A DNA stretch of 64,000 nucleotides. Origin: UMGS172 sp045636945 (lineage in GTDB: Bacteria > Bacillota > Clostridia > Oscillospirales > Acutalibacteraceae). Positions 34,412-42,800 of the stretch are shown here, in pieces (the stretch's first letter is position 1; every line of letters starts with the position of its first letter). The stretch lies in assembly GCA_045636945.1 (NCBI GenBank), contig JAZTYO010000031.1:1-64000 (forward strand). Reading direction: 5' to 3'. The notes under the pieces are model-generated. The model was not told the DNA's origin, ran no database searches, and saw only the letters and a list, made by a program, of their open reading frames with translations. The position numbers were made by a program, and so were the translations under genes.

Positions 34412-34564
34412 ATGAACGACCAGTATAACAACCAGAATAATCAGAACCGAAACGATCAGAACAAGCAGAACAACAATCAGAACAGACAGCAGAACGATCA
34501 GAACAAGAAGAACGATCAGAACAAGAAGAACGACCAGAACAAGAAAGACGACAATCAGAGATAA
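34412..34564 (+). CDS. Tiny Asn/Gln/Lys/Asp-rich repeat protein
   Basis: A 50-codon frame starting ATG at 34412, with GGGGTGA placed 5 bases upstream and a strong hairpin right after the stop. The protein uses almost only Asn, Gln, Lys, Asp and Arg. Its C-terminal half is a tandem six-residue repeat NDQNKK (about 2.7 copies), encoded by near-identical 18-bp DNA units. It has one Tyr and no hydrophobic residues apart from the initiating Met, so it must be disordered and soluble. It lies alone on the plus strand between two minus-strand genes. A spore-specific or nucleic-acid-associated small protein is conceivable, but no function is known. Confidence 0.6.
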   Translation: MNDQYNNQNNQNRNDQNKQNNNQNRQQNDQNKKNDQNKKNDQNKKDDNQR

Positions 34565-34577
34565 ATTCTGCTTATTT

Positions 34578-34610
34578 CAAACGCCATAACAATTAAAGTT
34601 ATGGCGTTTG
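34578..34610. terminator. Hairpin between the repeat microgene and mrnC
   Basis: Perfect 13-bp arms CAAACGCCATAAC/GTTATGGCGTTTG with a 7-base loop. It can end the plus-strand small gene and the converging mrnC. Confidence 0.8.
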
Positions 34611-34613
34611 TGT

Positions 34614-35000
34614 TTACATATTTTTTGACGAAATGCCGTTCCAGATAACCTCAAAAAGTTCATTTATACGAGCAGTTTCACCCGATAAATGCAGGTATCC
34701 AAACAATGCTTCAACGCCTGTTGCGGCATGATAATTGCCGATAGTAGTGCTTTTGGGCACACCGCCCACGTGATTATTGCGACCTCTTTTAAAAACCGAC
34801 ATTTCGCGTTCGGTCAAAAGGTCTTTTATCATTTCAAAGCCTTCGGCCTGTGCATTAGCGTTAACGTAATCGACCGACAGCTTGTGCTGTTGACCGATGG
34901 GGCGTTCAACCTCCGCTAATTTTGTCCTAACAAGCAGTCCGAAAACCGCATCACCGACAAAAGCCAACGTCGAAGGGCTTGTCATAATTGCTTTATCCAT
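34614..35000 (-). CDS. mrnC: Mini-ribonuclease III
   Basis: 128 residues: an RNase III catalytic domain with no dsRNA-binding domain. SPSTLAFVGDAVFGLLVRTKL holds the acidic catalytic Asp, and HAATGVEALFGYLHLSG the matching Glu. KRGRNNHVGGVPKSTTIGNYHAATG is the Mini-III signature (in parts). It matures 23S rRNA ends. Follows obg by 23 bases. Confidence 0.94.
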   Translation of the reverse strand: MDKAIMTSPSTLAFVGDAVFGLLVRTKLAEVERPIGQQHKLSVDYVNANAQAEGFEMIKDLLTEREMSVFKRGRNNHVGGVPKSTTIGNYHAATGVEALFGYLHLSGETARINELFEVIWNGISSKNM

Positions 35001-35023
35001 TAAAAATCACCCATCAGACAGCA

Positions 35024-36298
35024 TTAAGGTACGTAATTGAACTCGATGTCATATACACAGACAAGGTCGTCTTCCTGAACGCCTGCCTTTTCCAATGCAT
35101 CGATAATACCACTTGCGTGCAAAGTCCTTTGGAAATATTGCAACGACTCGTAATCGTCGGGGTCAACGGTTTCAAGAATCTTGAGCAACCAAGGTGCCTC
35201 GTCGATAATAAACGCACCGTCCTCGACAGTAAGACGAAAATCGCGTTTTTTAGCAACAGTAAAGTCCTCAACCGGTGCTGGCTCGGCCTCATATTTCAAA
35301 ATTGGAGGCAGCTTATCAAGCTCGGATGCAACGTAATTGATAACTTCACGTGTGCCCTCAGCAATAGCGGCCATACACTCAAAATACTTATATCCGTTGG
35401 ATTCAAAGTACTCACGAACAGTTTTGAGTGTTTCCTCATCGGTAAGGTCGCACTTGTTGGCAACAATAATCTGCTGACGGTCGCTAAGCTCAGGGCTGAA
35501 CGATTTTAATTCGTTATTTATTGTGTTGAAATCCTCAATGGGGTCTCTTCCCTCACTGCCTGCAACGTCGATAACGTGAACAAGCAGACGGCAACGCTCA
35601 ACGTGGCGCAAAAACTCGTGACCCAAGCCTAAACCGTCACTTGCACCCTCAATAATACCGGGAATATCGGCCATAACGAAGGATTTTCCGTCGGCAATAC
35701 GGACAACACCCAAGGTAGGAACAAGGGTTGTAAAATGATAGTTGGCAATCTTGGGCTTGGCTTCGCTGACAACCGAAATAAAGGTGGATTTACCAACGTT
35801 CGGAAAACCGATAAGGCCTACGTCAGCAAGCAATTTCAATTCCAAAGTGACGTCAAGCTTTTCACCGGGGATACCGGGCTTGGCAAATTTAGGAATCTGA
35901 CGGGTTGATGTAGCAAAATGGCTGTTACCCCAACCACCGTTACCGCCCTTGGCGATAATAACAGGCTCATCGTCTGAAATATCGGCAATAATGCGTCCCG
36001 ATTCGGCATCCTTGACAAGAGTTCCCTTGGGTACACGCAAAACAAGGTCGGGAGCGGATTTTCCGTTGCAACGGTTGGTACCGCCGGGCTGACCGTTTTC
36101 TGCCAAGTATTTTCTTTTATATCTGAAATCAGCAAGTGTTGAAAGGTTAGAATCGGCCTGAAATACAATATTTCCGCCTTTGCCTCCGTCACCACCGTCG
36201 GGTCCGCCTGCCGCAACAAACTTTTCACGGTGGAACGATACCTTACCGTTTCCGCCGTCTCCTGCTTTTATATGAATATTTGCAATATCTACAAACAT
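35024..36298 (-). CDS. obg: Ribosome-associated GTPase Obg
   Basis: 424 residues in the usual three parts. The glycine-rich Obg fold (1-158) starts MFVDIANIHIKAGDGGNGKVSF. The G domain has GFPNVGKSTF (G1), DIPGIIEGAS (G3) and NKCDLTDEE (G4). The OCT domain spans about 345-424. It acts in 50S assembly, the stringent response and sporulation entry. CGGAGA precedes the ATG. Position upstream of mrnC and downstream of rpmA fits the common rplU-prp-rpmA-obg order. Confidence 0.98.
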   Translation of the reverse strand: MFVDIANIHIKAGDGGNGKVSFHREKFVAAGGPDGGDGGKGGNIVFQADSNLSTLADFRYKRKYLAENGQPGGTNRCNGKSAPDLVLRVPKGTLVKDAESGRIIADISDDEPVIIAKGGNGGWGNSHFATSTRQIPKFAKPGIPGEKLDVTLELKLLADVGLIGFPNVGKSTFISVVSEAKPKIANYHFTTLVPTLGVVRIADGKSFVMADIPGIIEGASDGLGLGHEFLRHVERCRLLVHVIDVAGSEGRDPIEDFNTINNELKSFSPELSDRQQIIVANKCDLTDEETLKTVREYFESNGYKYFECMAAIAEGTREVINYVASELDKLPPILKYEAEPAPVEDFTVAKKRDFRLTVEDGAFIIDEAPWLLKILETVDPDDYESLQYFQRTLHASGIIDALEKAGVQEDDLVCVYDIEFNYVP

Positions 36299-36321
36299 AT
36301 TTTTCTCCGTTTTATTCGTAT

Positions 36322-36385
36322 CTCTCCCTTTGTCATATCAAAGACATGACACCTCCCTCATCAAAGGGAGGTTCTAAAGGGGGAT
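36322..36385. repeat. Compact palindromic module, possible interspersed repeat
   Basis: In the obg-rpmA gap, CTCCCTTTG (36324-36332) pairs with CAAAGGGAG (36362-36370), and an inner pair ACCTCCCT/AGGGAGGT (36351-36358, 36365-36372) competes with it. GTCAT/ATGAC adds a third short stem. Layered CCTCCCTTTG-type palindromes of this kind are seen as REP-like repeats in gut Clostridia. Only one copy is visible here, so the repeat status is inference. Confidence 0.4.
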
Positions 36386-36441
36386 AATAATTATATCTTT
36401 TACAAAAACAATATTAAAATAATCTGCTTTTTCAAAGAAAA

Positions 36442-36464
36442 AACCCGAGGATAATCCCCGGGTT
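36442..36464 (-). terminator. Terminator after rpmA
   Basis: AACCCGGGG/CCTCGGGTT in minus-strand RNA (one G-U pair) with a 5-base loop, then TTTTTTC. Confidence 0.85.
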
Positions 36465-36475
36465 AAGATAGCATT

Positions 36476-36760
36476 TTACTGCTCGACAGCGTAGATGCTG
36501 ACCTTCTTGCGGTCACGTCCCATACGCTCAAACTTGACCTTACCGTCAATCAAAGCGAAGAGAGTGTCGTCAGAACCCTTGCCAACGTTTTCACCGGCAT
36601 GGATGTGTGTGCCTCTCTGGCGAACGATGATGTTGCCTGCAAGAACAAACTGTCCGTCTGCTCTCTTAACTCCGAGGCGCTTGGACTCACTGTCACGGCC
36701 GTTCTTGGTAGAACCAACACCCTTTTTGTGAGCAAAAAGCTGAATGTTTAACTTTAACAT
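36476..36760 (-). CDS. rpmA: 50S ribosomal protein L27 with cleavable N-terminus
   Basis: 94 residues. MLKLNIQLF precedes AHKKGVGSTKNGRDSESKRLG; the Firmicutes-type extension ending in F before AHKKG is removed by the Prp protease, encoded immediately upstream. RQRGTHIHAGENVGKGSDDTLFAL (in parts) is the L27 signature. GGAGGTG precedes the ATG. Confidence 0.99.
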   Translation of the reverse strand: MLKLNIQLFAHKKGVGSTKNGRDSESKRLGVKRADGQFVLAGNIIVRQRGTHIHAGENVGKGSDDTLFALIDGKVKFERMGRDRKKVSIYAVEQ

Positions 36761-36762
36761 GG

Positions 36763-37080
36763 TTACACCTCCGAATAAACTTTTACGTAGTTACGATAAT
36801 CCTTTGCAAGCTCCCTTGCGTGGAGCAGAAAACCTTTTAAAGTAATCTGCGATTCCGAGACCTTTGATTTTACATCTATTTTCATATATCCGTCATCAAC
36901 CTCGGCTTCCACCTTGGCCTTTAAGATTTCGGATAACGTGTTGGCGGTCAAATATGCCGCCGATGATATAAACGAGCAAACAAGCTTGCCATCAATATCA
37001 TCATAAGAAGAAGTACTGTGACCCGAGATCTCATATCCCGTAATCAGCTTGCCTTCATTGAAAAATCTTATCTCGGTCAT
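36763..37080 (-). CDS. prp: Ribosomal-processing cysteine protease Prp
   Basis: 105 residues. The catalytic pair is visible as His in SGHSTSS (about 21) and Cys in KLVCSFISSAAYLT (about 34). It cleaves the N-terminal nine residues of L27, whose gene follows by 2 bases, so enzyme and substrate are co-expressed. The start overlaps the rplU ribosome region (AAGGTG). Confidence 0.95.
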   Translation of the reverse strand: MTEIRFFNEGKLITGYEISGHSTSSYDDIDGKLVCSFISSAAYLTANTLSEILKAKVEAEVDDGYMKIDVKSKVSESQITLKGFLLHARELAKDYRNYVKVYSEV

Positions 37081-37088
37081 AATGCACC

Positions 37089-37397
37089 TTAGCCGATCGT
37101 GTTGATCTGAACCTTGGTGTACGGCTGTCTGTGTCCCATCTTGCGAGCGGAACCCTTCTTGGGCTTGTAGGTGAAGACAGTGATCTTCTTACCCTTACCG
37201 TTCTTAAGAACGACACCTTCAACCTTTGCGTCAACATAAGGAGCACCTACAGTGAGATCTCCGTTGTCATCGCAAACTGCAATAACCTTATCGAATACTA
37301 CAGTTTCTTCTGCGGCTGCATTGAGCTTTTCGACGAAGATAACGTCACCGCTCTGAACACGGTACTGCTTACCGCCGGTTTCAATGATTGCGTACAT
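37089..37397 (-). CDS. rplU: 50S ribosomal protein L21
   Basis: 102 residues. MYAIIETGGKQYRVQSGDVIFVEKL and KPKKGSARKMGHRQPYTKVQI (in parts) are typical of L21. First gene of the rplU-prp-rpmA operon. Preceded by a structured leader that probably regulates it. Confidence 0.99.
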   Translation of the reverse strand: MYAIIETGGKQYRVQSGDVIFVEKLNAAAEETVVFDKVIAVCDDNGDLTVGAPYVDAKVEGVVLKNGKGKKITVFTYKPKKGSARKMGHRQPYTKVQINTIG

Positions 37398-37470
37398 TTT
37401 TCTGGCACCTGCCTTAATTCAAGACTCGCTACGGTGGGTGGGAAAATCCACTTCAACCCACAATATGCGG
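37398..37470 (-). ncRNA. Probable L21 leader RNA
   Basis: The rplU 5' leader contains a nested stem GTGGGT...CCCAC (37434-37461) beginning shortly after the promoter. Firmicutes rplU genes commonly carry an autoregulatory L21 leader; its match to the Rfam model is not tested here. Confidence 0.5.
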
Positions 37471-37477
37471 CTCATAT

Positions 37478-37506
37478 ACTTTACCACAAGAGCTGCCATT
37501 TGTCAA
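37478..37506 (-). promoter_or_regulatory. rplU-prp-rpmA promoter
   Basis: Minus-strand TTGACA (37501-37506), 17 bases, TAAAGT (37478-37483). Confidence 0.82.
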
Positions 37507-37608
37507 GCATTATTTTTACCCTTTCGAAAAGTTTTTTGTAACCGTTAAAAATCAACGTAATGCATATAAACGCGAGCAATTTACAAACGCCAAAATCTGA
37601 TTTAGCCG

Positions 37609-38940
37609 TCATTTAGTCAGTGTTCCGCCATCGGTTTTGAGCAAAAGTAAAATCTGCTCTTCTTCAAGGTTTTGAGTGTTGACATACACAAGCAGTTGCT
37701 CACCGTCGATGCCTGTGCAGTTAAACTCGTAGCAATGCTTTTCGTGTTTGCCCTCGGTTGGGATTATACAACGGCTTACATCGTTGATTTTAAGTGCCTT
37801 GGAAAGTCTTTGCCTTGCCTCGTCAACCGAGTATTTGGGTGTTGAGATAGTTCGCGTATAATGGTTTGCAATATATCCTCCCGCCTCAATAAAAACTATT
37901 TCTCCGTCATCCAGAGCCACTCCGATTTTGATGAGATCGGGATAACAGACGGTTGCTCCCTCTTTATATGCAAAATTCACGGTACAAACGCCCTCATCAG
38001 CAAAATAATAGGTCGAAACAAAGGCTTGATTGGAATGCTTCTCAAGATATTCTTTAGCCTTTTTCACTGCATCTTCATATCCGATAGTTTGTTCCTTGAT
38101 TTCCCTGAATTTCCTCATATAAATGATATATCCACCCTGTTTTGTTACCGAAAATGACATTTCTCCATCGGTAAAATTATAACAAGGCACATTGCCCTCG
38201 GTATCAGTTTCTTTTTCAAAGTCTGCTACGTCACGACCCAATATTTCGCCTGCTTTTTGCAATGCCTCGTCGGACGTCAAGGTTTTCTGTCCGTTCAAGA
38301 GCTTCATTTCACCTTTCAACAAGTGGTCGGAAAACGGTCCGTCATACTGCAAGGTTGGATAATCGGCAAGCAACGTTTCAAATCCGTCAAGCTTTTCGGC
38401 AAACCCACCCTCTACCGAAGCATCAATACCTTCTGCTATCTCTTTATCCCACACACCATCTTTGTCATACTCAGATTTTACCGAATTGACCGACGAGGAT
38501 ACCGACTGAGCGGTTTTGGACAGCTTGTGCAGATTTTCTCGGTCGTCATCGTCTATCTCGCCGCCTTGAATAACCTTTCGCGACAGATAAAGGGTATAAT
38601 CCCCCACCTGCGACAGAAATTTATTGACGTTTTCGAGTCCGTCGCCCGAATAAGGCAACTGTGACAACGCGTTTTTAGCAACGGTGGATTCTGTACACAA
38701 TTCAACCGCGATAGTGCTAAGCTGTGTCGGTGACGAAGCATACAGACTCTTTTGCAACGCCACACTGATATTGTAAAGACTGCCGTCGAGCTCACTGAGA
38801 TTCATGCTGTAGTTATAACCGATCTGCGTTTTGTAGTTCGACAGTTTTTCGGTAGTCACAAGCGTCAAGGTCACTACCGACAGTACCACAGCCACTGCAA
38901 AGCTTATAATTCTCACAAAGGCTCTTTTGCTGAATTTCAT
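37609..38940 (-). CDS. ypeB: Germination protein YpeB
   Basis: 443 residues. A membrane/signal helix (about 10-30), then a coiled region starting NYKTQIGYNYSMNLSELDGSLYNI (in parts), which is the conserved YpeB segment. Two or three PepSY-like domains lie in the C-terminal half (ALQKAGEILGRDV..., AVKKAKEYLEKHS..., DEARQRLSKALKI). YpeB holds the cortex-lytic enzyme SleB in spores and is needed for germination. The sleB gene is usually adjacent but is not in this window. AAAGGAG precedes the ATG. Confidence 0.92.
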   Translation of the reverse strand: MKFSKRAFVRIISFAVAVVLSVVTLTLVTTEKLSNYKTQIGYNYSMNLSELDGSLYNISVALQKSLYASSPTQLSTIAVELCTESTVAKNALSQLPYSGDGLENVNKFLSQVGDYTLYLSRKVIQGGEIDDDDRENLHKLSKTAQSVSSSVNSVKSEYDKDGVWDKEIAEGIDASVEGGFAEKLDGFETLLADYPTLQYDGPFSDHLLKGEMKLLNGQKTLTSDEALQKAGEILGRDVADFEKETDTEGNVPCYNFTDGEMSFSVTKQGGYIIYMRKFREIKEQTIGYEDAVKKAKEYLEKHSNQAFVSTYYFADEGVCTVNFAYKEGATVCYPDLIKIGVALDDGEIVFIEAGGYIANHYTRTISTPKYSVDEARQRLSKALKINDVSRCIIPTEGKHEKHCYEFNCTGIDGEQLLVYVNTQNLEEEQILLLLKTDGGTLTK

Positions 38941-39041
38941 ATTAAAACTCCTTTTATAAAGAAACTTACCGAGGATTATTTTGCCACAAAAATTGTTAAA
39001 TATTTATTCACACAAAATACGTTAAATTTTGAAAAAATATA

Positions 39042-39070
39042 TTGTAATTCAGCGCAATATATTGTATAAT
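39042..39070 (+). promoter_or_regulatory. Promoter of the plus-strand nifS-thiI-cinA-srtB block
   Basis: TTGTAA (39042-39047), 17 bases, TATAAT (39065-39070). No other convincing promoter or terminator was seen before 47454, so it may drive six genes. Confidence 0.68.
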
Positions 39071-39131
39071 AACATAGATTAATATGAGTAATTGCGCGTA
39101 TGTTGTGCAGTTGCTTTCGGAGGATTGTTTC

Positions 39132-40277
39132 TTGGGTCTTATTTATCTTGATAACAGTGCCACAACCAAGCCTTGCGAATCGGCTGTTAAGGCCATGCAA
39201 TCGGCTATGTGTGACACTTGGGGAAATCCCTCCTCTTTGCACCGATTGGGTGTCGAGGCGGAGGCAATAGTAAACGAAGTCAGGCAAAAGATTGCCGACC
39301 TTATAAACTGTCGTGAGGATGAGGTGTTTTTCACCGGAAGCGGCACTGAAGCCAACAACTTAGGCCTTATCGGTGCAGCTGAAAGTATGAAACGTCGCGG
39401 TAATAAAATCATCACTACATCGGTTGAGCATCCTTCGGTGCTTAACACCTGTAAGCACCTTTCGGAAAACGGTTTTGAAGTAATCTATATAAAGCCTCAA
39501 AACGACGGTTACGTTTCGGCCGAAGATATACTCAACGCTGTTGACGATAAGACAATACTTATTACAATGATGCTTGTAAACAACGAAACCGGATGTATCT
39601 TCCCCGTTTCAGAGGTTGCGGAAGGCTTAAAGGAAAGAAAAAGCCGAGTTTTGCTTCATTGCGATTCGGTTCAGGCTTTCGGTAAAATGGATATTGACGT
39701 TGAGGAACTCGGTGTTGACCTACTCACTGCAAGCGGTCACAAAATCCACGGGCCCAAGGGCATCGGTTTTCTGTATAAATCAAAAAAAATAAACAACCTT
39801 AAACCTATTATCCACGGTGGGAACCAAGAAAAAGGACTTCGTTCAGGAACCGAATCGGTACCGTTGATTGCCGCTTTGGGCGGTGCTTTGGACGAATTAA
39901 GTGTTACCTCTTCCCTTTCAGCGGTTAAAAAGTTGCATTCCTATGCTGTTGAAAGTTTGGGTTCAATAGACGGTGTTGTGATAAACTCACCGACCAAAAA
40001 CATCCTGCCGTATATTATCAACATTTCGGTTTTGGGATACCGTTCCGAAACGCTGTTGCATTTTCTTGAAACTCGCGATATTTTCGTTTCAAGCGGAAGT
40101 GCCTGTTCTAAAGGCAAAGGCAGTCATGTTTTAAACGAGATGGGTCTGAATCCCGACCTTACCGACAGTGCTTTGAGAATTAGTTTTTCTAAAAACACCA
40201 CTACCAAAGAAATTGATAAACTGTGTGAAGCATTGATTGAAGCACAAAGCTCACTTCGCAGAAAGCAAGGACATTGA
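39132..40277 (+). CDS. Cysteine desulfurase (NifS/IscS-like)
   Basis: 381 residues from a TTG at 39132 with GGAGG 8 bases upstream; the protein then starts LGLIYLDNSATTKP, as in the family. An upstream in-frame ATG at 39084 lies only about 7 bases after the predicted transcription start and has no site. PLP residues: Lys in SGHKIHGPKGIGF, DSVQAFGKMDIDV, and the sulfur-carrying Cys in SSGSACSKGKG. It supplies persulfide sulfur, here most likely to ThiI, whose gene follows one base later. Confidence 0.95.
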   Translation: MGLIYLDNSATTKPCESAVKAMQSAMCDTWGNPSSLHRLGVEAEAIVNEVRQKIADLINCREDEVFFTGSGTEANNLGLIGAAESMKRRGNKIITTSVEHPSVLNTCKHLSENGFEVIYIKPQNDGYVSAEDILNAVDDKTILITMMLVNNETGCIFPVSEVAEGLKERKSRVLLHCDSVQAFGKMDIDVEELGVDLLTASGHKIHGPKGIGFLYKSKKINNLKPIIHGGNQEKGLRSGTESVPLIAALGGALDELSVTSSLSAVKKLHSYAVESLGSIDGVVINSPTKNILPYIINISVLGYRSETLLHFLETRDIFVSSGSACSKGKGSHVLNEMGLNPDLTDSALRISFSKNTTTKEIDKLCEALIEAQSSLRRKQGH

Positions 40278-40278
40278 A

Positions 40279-41448
40279 ATGAAAGAAGTTATACTTATTA
40301 AAAACGGCGAGTTGGTCTTAAAAGGCCTCAACCGTTCTACATTTGAAGACGTATTGGTCAAGAACCTCAAATACCGTATCAAGAAATGTGGCGCCTGTGA
40401 AATAAAGAAATCGCAGTCCACCATTATGGTTGAGCCTTTGGATGAGGATTTTGACTTTAAAGCCGCTTTGAAGGCGACCGAAAAGGTATTCGGTATTGCA
40501 GGCTTTTCAAGAGCCGCGGCATTGCCTAAGGATATGGACGAAATCATCCGTTTAGGTGTTCCCTACTTAGAGGATGCACTCAAAAACTGCAAGACCTTTA
40601 AGGTTGAGTCCAAACGTTCTGATAAAAAGTTCCCTCTCGGCTCGCCCGAAATCAGTGCCAACTTCGGCGGTGCTTTATTGGCTAAATACCACCACCTTTC
40701 GGTTGACGTTCATAATCCCGATGCCGTTGTAGTTGTCGAGGTTCGCGATAAATACGCTTTTGTCCGTTGCGGACAGATTAAAGGCGCAGGCGGTATGCCG
40801 GTCAGCACCTCAGGCCGTGCCGGGATTCTCATTTCGGGCGGAATTGACAGTCCCGTTGCCGCCTGGATGATGGCAAAAAGAGGCGTTCAGTTGGCGGCAG
40901 TTCATTTTGCAAGCCCTCCGTACACAAGCGCACGTGCCGAGCAAAAGGTACACAAGCTGTTGTCGCAGGTTGCTAAATACAGCGGTGCTATCGGTCTGCA
41001 CACAATTTTGTTCACCGAAATTCAGGAGCAGATTGCAGAGCATTGCCGTGAAGAATATTTCACCCTCATTATGCGTCGTTTTATGATGCGTATCGCCGAG
41101 AAAATAGCTATAAAGGAGCATTGCGGTGCACTTATCACGGGTGAAAGCGTCGGTCAGGTTGCGAGCCAGACCTTACCTGCCTTGAACGTTACCAACAGCG
41201 TTGTTGAGATGCCCGTGCTCCGCCCGTTGATTGGTATGGATAAGGACGAGATTATTGAAATTTCACGCAAGATTGATACCTTTGATATTTCGATTGAACC
41301 GTTTGAGGATTGCTGTACCGTATTTACCCCCAAGCATCCCAAAACCCGACCCGAATTACAAAAGGTTATCGATGCCGAAAGTGTACTCGATATTGACGGA
41401 CTCGTTGAGCGTGCTGTTCAGAGTGCACAGTTTATGATGATTGACTGA
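40279..41448 (+). CDS. thiI: tRNA 4-thiouridine synthase ThiI
   Basis: 389 residues from the ATG at 40279 (AAGGA upstream; the longer frame overlaps the desulfurase). N-terminal ferredoxin-like and THUMP domains are followed by the PP-loop ATP pyrophosphatase LISGGIDSPVAAWMM and the conserved GALITGESVGQVASQTLPALN (in parts). DCCTVFTPKHPKTRP near the C-terminus is typical. There is no rhodanese domain, as usual for Firmicutes, where a dedicated NifS-type desulfurase provides sulfur. Makes s4U8 in tRNA. Confidence 0.97.
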   Translation: MKEVILIKNGELVLKGLNRSTFEDVLVKNLKYRIKKCGACEIKKSQSTIMVEPLDEDFDFKAALKATEKVFGIAGFSRAAALPKDMDEIIRLGVPYLEDALKNCKTFKVESKRSDKKFPLGSPEISANFGGALLAKYHHLSVDVHNPDAVVVVEVRDKYAFVRCGQIKGAGGMPVSTSGRAGILISGGIDSPVAAWMMAKRGVQLAAVHFASPPYTSARAEQKVHKLLSQVAKYSGAIGLHTILFTEIQEQIAEHCREEYFTLIMRRFMMRIAEKIAIKEHCGALITGESVGQVASQTLPALNVTNSVVEMPVLRPLIGMDKDEIIEISRKIDTFDISIEPFEDCCTVFTPKHPKTRPELQKVIDAESVLDIDGLVERAVQSAQFMMID

Positions 41449-41452
41449 CATT

Positions 41453-42787
41453 ATGAAAGCTGAAATTATTGCAATCGGAACCGAGCTTTTGCTTGGTAAC
41501 ATACTTAACACCAACGCACAGTACCTCTCGCAGGAGTTGGCTTTGCTGGGCTTTGATATGTACCATCAATCGGTGGTCGGCGACAACTTTGACCGAGTAG
41601 TTGCCTGCATAAAACAAGCAGTTGACCGCAGTGACGCCGTTATTATTACTGGCGGACTCGGTCCAACACCCGACGACCTTTCAAAGGAAGCCGCCGCCCA
41701 GGCTCTTGGACTCGAGCTTTTTGAGGACGAGGAAAGTATCAAGGCTATTGAGGGTTACTTTAAGAAAACGGGTCGCACAATGGTCGAAGCCAACCGCAAG
41801 CAAGCCTTGTTCCCTAAAGAACGTTGTATTATTTTCCCCAACGGTAACGGTACTGCACCGGGATGTGCAATGACCGCCGAAAATGGTTCTGTCGTCATCC
41901 TTATGCCTGGTGTACCTTACGAAATGAAGCTGATGTTCGAAACAAGTGCCAAGCCATATCTTGCTAAAATGAGTGATAAAACGCTTGTTTCAAAGAACGT
42001 GTTGGTTGCAGGTATCGGCGAATCGATGTTGACAACGCTTATCCCCGAATTTTTTGAACAAACCGACCCGACCGTTTCGCCTTATTGCAAACCCGGGTTA
42101 GTCACTTTGAGAGTAACATCGGCAGCAAAATCTGTCACAGAGGCTACCGAAAAATGTAATGATACTGTAAAGAGACTTTGTGACATTTTAGGCAAAAACG
42201 TCTGCGGTGTTGACTGCGGAAATTTGGAAAATGTTGTTGTCAACCTGCTTAAAGAAAAGGGCTTGAAGTTGGCAACGGCCGAATCCTGCACTGCAGGTAA
42301 GATTTCTGCCGCTATCACATCGGTTTCGGGTGCATCAAGCGTGTTTGATTTCGGTGCATCGACCTACTCCAACGAAATGAAGCAGAAGCTACTTGGAGTA
42401 AAGACTGAAACTTTAAAGGAATTTGGTGCTGTAAGTGCTGAAACTGCCTGTCAGATGTCTAAAGGCATACGCGGATTTTCAGGTTCTGACCTTGGTCTTT
42501 CGGTAACGGGTGTTGCAGGCCCTGGTCAAAGCGAAAACAAGCCAGCGGGTTTGGTTTTTATCTCACTTTGTGACGGTGAACATACCTGGGTAACGCGTCT
42601 TATGGTTGGGAATGCCAACAACGACCGTGAAAGAGTCAGAAACAATGCCGTAACCGTAGCGTTGGACTTTGTAAGACGTTATCTCGCACATTTACCCGAC
42701 AAAATGTCGGGATATACTAATCCTGATTCCCCCATTCCGTTGAACCCCGAAGAATTTTGCCACGGAATGTTAAATATAAATCGATGA
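41453..42787 (+). CDS. cinA: CinA: MoCF domain plus nicotinamide-nucleotide amidase
   Basis: 444 residues from the ATG at 41453, four bases after thiI. The N-terminal COG1058/MoCF domain has IGTELLLGNILNTNAQYL, RSDAVIITGGLGPTPDDL (67-75) and MPGVPYEM (151-158). The C-terminal PncC amidase domain has LATAESCTAGKISAAITSVSG (in parts), SVTGVAGP and KPAGLVFISL. It converts NMN to NaMN in pyridine-nucleotide repair. In this operon it also provides the closest visible relative of the degenerate N-terminal domain of the chimera two genes downstream. Confidence 0.97.
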   Translation: MKAEIIAIGTELLLGNILNTNAQYLSQELALLGFDMYHQSVVGDNFDRVVACIKQAVDRSDAVIITGGLGPTPDDLSKEAAAQALGLELFEDEESIKAIEGYFKKTGRTMVEANRKQALFPKERCIIFPNGNGTAPGCAMTAENGSVVILMPGVPYEMKLMFETSAKPYLAKMSDKTLVSKNVLVAGIGESMLTTLIPEFFEQTDPTVSPYCKPGLVTLRVTSAAKSVTEATEKCNDTVKRLCDILGKNVCGVDCGNLENVVVNLLKEKGLKLATAESCTAGKISAAITSVSGASSVFDFGASTYSNEMKQKLLGVKTETLKEFGAVSAETACQMSKGIRGFSGSDLGLSVTGVAGPGQSENKPAGLVFISLCDGEHTWVTRLMVGNANNDRERVRNNAVTVALDFVRRYLAHLPDKMSGYTNPDSPIPLNPEEFCHGMLNINR

Positions 42788-42800
42788 ACGGAGAAAATTT

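Noticed and set aside
34440..34560. Possible CRISPR array
   Set aside because: The repeats are contiguous 18-bp coding units without spacers; they encode NDQNKK repeats in frame.
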